Below, piece after piece: positions 61,499-64,000 of a stretch of DNA of 64,000 bases. Source of the DNA: Gammaproteobacteria bacterium (GTDB lineage: Bacteria; Pseudomonadota; Gammaproteobacteria; Pseudomonadales; JAUIET01); contig JAUIET010000007.1 of assembly GCA_030429735.1 (NCBI GenBank), forward strand, positions 62,001 through 126,000. The letters are read 5' to 3'. Numbering within the stretch: the first letter of the stretch is position 1; each line of letters opens with the position of its first letter. Under the pieces are notes generated by a model. The model searched no databases. It saw only the letters and a list, made by a program, of their open reading frames with translations, and was not told the DNA's origin. Position numbers and translations under genes: made by a program.

Positions 61499-63511
61499 CT
61501 ATTCGCTGCGGCCACTGAATGCCAGCAAGTCATCCATCTGCTTATCTTGATGCAGTACCTGACGGCGTTGTGCTTTTAGCCGATACTGCAATGCGCGCTG
61601 TGGCCATTTGGTAAGCAAGGATGCCGCCAGGCTCGGCGCGCTTGATCGTATTTTAAGGCCCAGAGTATGTAGGCTGTGGGGTAAGTGATCGCTCACCAAG
61701 GCATCGTCCAGCGCGACATACATTTCGAAACTGCCTGGCTCGCCCTGGCGGCCACAGCGGCCGAAAAGTTGCCGGTCAACTCGACCGGACTGGTTTGGTT
61801 CGCAGGCAATAACGTGTAACCCTCCCAGGCGCGCAACACCTTTGCCCAGTTTAATGTCGGTTCCCCGCCCGGCCATATTGGTTGCCACTGTTACGGCATT
61901 GCGCAGTCCCGCTCCGGCTACAACCTGTGCCTCTTGTGCGTCTTGTCTGGCACTGAGGACCATGTGTGGAATGCGCTGAGCGTCCAGCATTTCGCTCAGG
62001 CGCTCAGAGTTTGCGACCGACGCGGTGCCCAGTAAAACGGGCTGGCCACTGGCATGTACCTCACAGACGCGCTCGACGATGGCTTGCCACTTGGCCTCAC
62101 TAGTGCTGCAAACATGGCAGGCCAGGCCACGCGCTTGACGCGGCTTATTGGGTGGCACCACCAACAGCGGCTTACCATACACGGACTGAAGTTCGCCGGC
62201 GACTTCACATAAGGTTCCGCTCATGCCTGACAGGTGCAGATAACGCAGAAAGAATCGTTGATAACTGATGCGGGCCAGAGTTTCGCGCTGCCCGGTAATT
62301 GTGCAACCCTCCTTGGCCTCGACCATTTGATGCAAGCCCTGCTGCCAGGAGCGGTCAGGCATTGTTCGGCCCGTGTTCGGGTCTATGATTTCAATTCGAT
62401 CATCACGTATCAGATAATGTTCGTCCGCGCGAAATACAGTCAGTGCTGCCAGAGCCTGTTGAACCAGCCACTCGCGTCGCTGCTTACCACGCCAGATTCC
62501 TTGCAGGCCGCTGGCGCCGGCTTGACCGTCAGAATCACACAATGACGCCAGTCTGGTCTTGCCGGCTGGCGTCAGTGTGACCGTCATGTGCGCCTGCTTG
62601 ACGCTGAAATCCCGATCTTTATGCAACTGTCTGGCCAGCGTTAGTGCCTGTGCATACATTTGCTCTCGGTCAGGGTCCTTTATCTCCCGTGATAACAGAA
62701 GGGGCGTACATGCTTCATCAATTAACACTGAATCGGCCTCATCGACTATTGCAAAACACAAGCCACGCAAAACCGGCCCGGTATCGGGGTCAAACTGCTG
62801 AAGACGTAATGCCAACTGACTGTTTTCATTTCGGGTAACCAGCCGATCACGCAAATAATCGAAGGCGACTTGTTTGTTGGTACAGTAAGTCACGTCGGCG
62901 CTGTAGGCGCTGCGGCGTTGTGGGGCGCTCATGTCCTCTGTAACTGCCGAGCAGCCCAGCCCCAGGGCCTGGTATAACGATGTCATGTCTGCTGCATCTC
63001 GGCTGGCAAGATACTCATTGGTGGTAATCACATGCGTTGGAATCTTCGCCATGCCGGCACACGCAGCGGCCAGCGTCGCGGTTAAGCTCTTGCCTTCCCC
63101 GGTGCCCATTTCAACCATGTAGCCGTGTACCATTGCCCAAGCAGCCATTAGCTGAACATCGTAGTGACGTTTGCCCAAAGTGTACTCGGCACAGGCGCGC
63201 ACCACGGCGAAGGCCTGCGCCACCAAGTGACCTTGCAAGCCGTCACGGGCCATATTGGCCTTTAGTTGTTGCAAATGTGAGTCGAACTCGCGGCTGCCCG
63301 CTTTTGGTAAGACCTTAGCGGCGTTGTTCACCTGATCGCGCACATAGGCCAGTGAGCAGTGACGCCTGGCCATCAATTGCTGCCATTTGATACCTACTGA
63401 ATCAGTGATTCGATCTGCGATACCAGAGTCAATATCCGCACGCTGTGGATAGGCGCCAAGGCGCACACCCGGGCGAAGGTTATCACCGCTTTGACCAAGC
63501 CACTCAGGCAT
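61499..63511 (-). CDS. SecA-like ATPase lacking the C-terminal translocation domains
   Basis: A 670 aa SecA paralogue. Walker A at 134-142 (EMGTGEGKS), DEAD-type box at 256-260 with VDEADSVLIDEACTPLLLS, LSGMSGTL at 428-434, VATNMAGRGTDIKLG at 542-556 and GRCGRQG at 584-590. The motor is thus complete. A preprotein-crosslinking-type region (about 272-400) is present. The protein stops at KAQRRQVLHQDKQMDDLLAF, equivalent to about residue 640 of E. coli SecA. The rest of the scaffold, wing domain, two-helix finger and zinc tail are missing. The start overlaps the upstream adaptor stop (ATGCCTGA), showing translational coupling. Not the housekeeping SecA (about 900 aa). Confidence 0.92.
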   Translation of the reverse strand: MPEWLGQSGDNLRPGVRLGAYPQRADIDSGIADRITDSVGIKWQQLMARRHCSLAYVRDQVNNAAKVLPKAGSREFDSHLQQLKANMARDGLQGHLVAQAFAVVRACAEYTLGKRHYDVQLMAAWAMVHGYMVEMGTGEGKSLTATLAAACAGMAKIPTHVITTNEYLASRDAADMTSLYQALGLGCSAVTEDMSAPQRRSAYSADVTYCTNKQVAFDYLRDRLVTRNENSQLALRLQQFDPDTGPVLRGLCFAIVDEADSVLIDEACTPLLLSREIKDPDREQMYAQALTLARQLHKDRDFSVKQAHMTVTLTPAGKTRLASLCDSDGQAGASGLQGIWRGKQRREWLVQQALAALTVFRADEHYLIRDDRIEIIDPNTGRTMPDRSWQQGLHQMVEAKEGCTITGQRETLARISYQRFFLRYLHLSGMSGTLCEVAGELQSVYGKPLLVVPPNKPRQARGLACHVCSTSEAKWQAIVERVCEVHASGQPVLLGTASVANSERLSEMLDAQRIPHMVLSARQDAQEAQVVAGAGLRNAVTVATNMAGRGTDIKLGKGVARLGGLHVIACEPNQSGRVDRQLFGRCGRQGEPGSFEMYVALDDALVSDHLPHSLHTLGLKIRSSAPSLAASLLTKWPQRALQYRLKAQRRQVLHQDKQMDDLLAFSGRSE

Positions 63512-64000
63512 CGAAATGCTTTAGAAACAGTTGTCGTGTTCGCCGCGCCAACTGCTCAGAGAGTGTTTCTGAGCCATGATCAAAACGAACATACGCGCGG
63601 GTTCCCAGCTGGGCATTTTCCAACGCCAGTGGAATTTCAAGCTCGTATTGAAAAAATGCGTCAAGGCTTTGTTTACCACTGGTATCGCCCGGCTCAACCA
63701 TGATCCTGCCACCGCCTTGTGTTCCCAGCACTTTACTGGGCAAGGCTTTATTGGCTTGCGGTGTTTGCTGCGCGATGCTTGCTGTAAGTACGGAAGGGAC
63801 CGCGCTGCTCAAACGAACCTGTACGCGATCAACTTTGCGCTGAATGCGATCCTGATCTGCCTGATCAACAACCAATTGTACTCGGGCATTAGACTGATTC
63901 TTCAGATAGGCAAGTAATTGACCTTGTCTAACAAGGCTGCCCTGTAAATCATCTGCATTTGGGAACGCAATTCGGCCGTCTGCCGGACTGGTGACCAAAA
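63504..64000 (-). CDS. HlyD-type adaptor domain protein, C-terminal part (continues beyond the right edge)
   Basis: The last 165 codons of a larger protein. It holds a lipoyl half-motif (VTSPADGRIAFPNADDLQG, then LVRQGQLLAYLKN), a barrel-like region (ARVQLVVDQADQDRI) and an ending AYVRFDHGSETLSEQL, then RRTRQLFLKHFDA. That ending resembles proteins in which an M50 site-2-protease-like membrane domain is fused to an HlyD domain. The fusion is an inference because the 5' part is outside the window. Its stop overlaps the start of the SecA-like gene. Confidence 0.8.
   Translation of the reverse strand, partial: LVTSPADGRIAFPNADDLQGSLVRQGQLLAYLKNQSNARVQLVVDQADQDRIQRKVDRVQVRLSSAVPSVLTASIAQQTPQANKALPSKVLGTQGGGRIMVEPGDTSGKQSLDAFFQYELEIPLALENAQLGTRAYVRFDHGSETLSEQLARRTRQLFLKHFDA

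Overview
The 64 kb window looks like chromosomal DNA of a free-living, aerobic, probably marine gammaproteobacterium. That placement is an inference. It rests on a moderate-GC, tightly packed gene set rich in acyl-CoA dehydrogenases, crotonases, SDRs, GSTs, a P450, an epoxide hydrolase, PQQ- and iron-dependent alcohol dehydrogenases, and several c-di-GMP proteins. I see no rRNA, tRNA, CRISPR array, complete insertion sequence or prophage.

Layout. 1-1201 holds most of a PQQ-dependent alcohol dehydrogenase that runs off the left edge. 1.4-10.7 kb is a run of mostly single genes: thioesterase, DUF2130, AlkD-like, small membrane protein, GNAT, ArfB, an RdhA/QueG-like Fe-S protein, transglutaminase-like, GST, M20 amidohydrolase and a DUF385 protein. 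10.8-15.8 kb has a broken SDR, a peroxiredoxin, a crotonase, a gamma-butyrobetaine-dioxygenase-like enzyme, an ICMT-like methyltransferase, a broken luciferase-like flavin monooxygenase, and an FMN riboswitch in front of a RibH2-type lumazine synthase. 15.8-19.9 kb is a four-gene operon with overlapping or nearly abutting genes: REC-GGDEF-like-EAL, H-NOX, histidine kinase, degenerate HD-GYP. It is a nitric-oxide/c-di-GMP relay related to the Shewanella hno system. 20-30.4 kb has HtpX, a Gfo/Idh/MocA oxidoreductase, a secreted catalase-peroxidase with a clear terminator, a lipoprotein hydrolase, ABM, Maf, a crotonase, a wrecked peroxiredoxin-like gene and a VOC protein.

30.5-47 kb has a P450/TetR divergent pair with a strong operator candidate, cytochrome c, USP, an HDOD-GGDEF protein, two small secreted proteins, a crotonase, DUF4184, a GST-like protein, a solitary tyrosine-recombinase N-domain, a PLA2-like/epoxide hydrolase/GNAT operon, an outer-membrane barrel, a membrane protein/DUF3014 pair, an iron ADH and a SYLF-domain protein. 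47-55.4 kb has a YpfJ-type protease, a beta-oxidation block (three acyl-CoA dehydrogenases plus an SDR) and a LemA/M48 pair.

55.4-64 kb is the most unusual part: a membrane-anchored amidohydrolase, a tandem-GGDEF sensor, a GTG-start periplasmic adaptor, a small pentapeptide-like protein, and a 670-residue SecA-like ATPase. The SecA-like protein lacks the C-terminal third that carries the two-helix finger. It overlaps by 8 nt the end of an adaptor gene that continues beyond the right edge. I read this as part of a dedicated, poorly described secretion system whose substrate and remaining genes lie outside the window.
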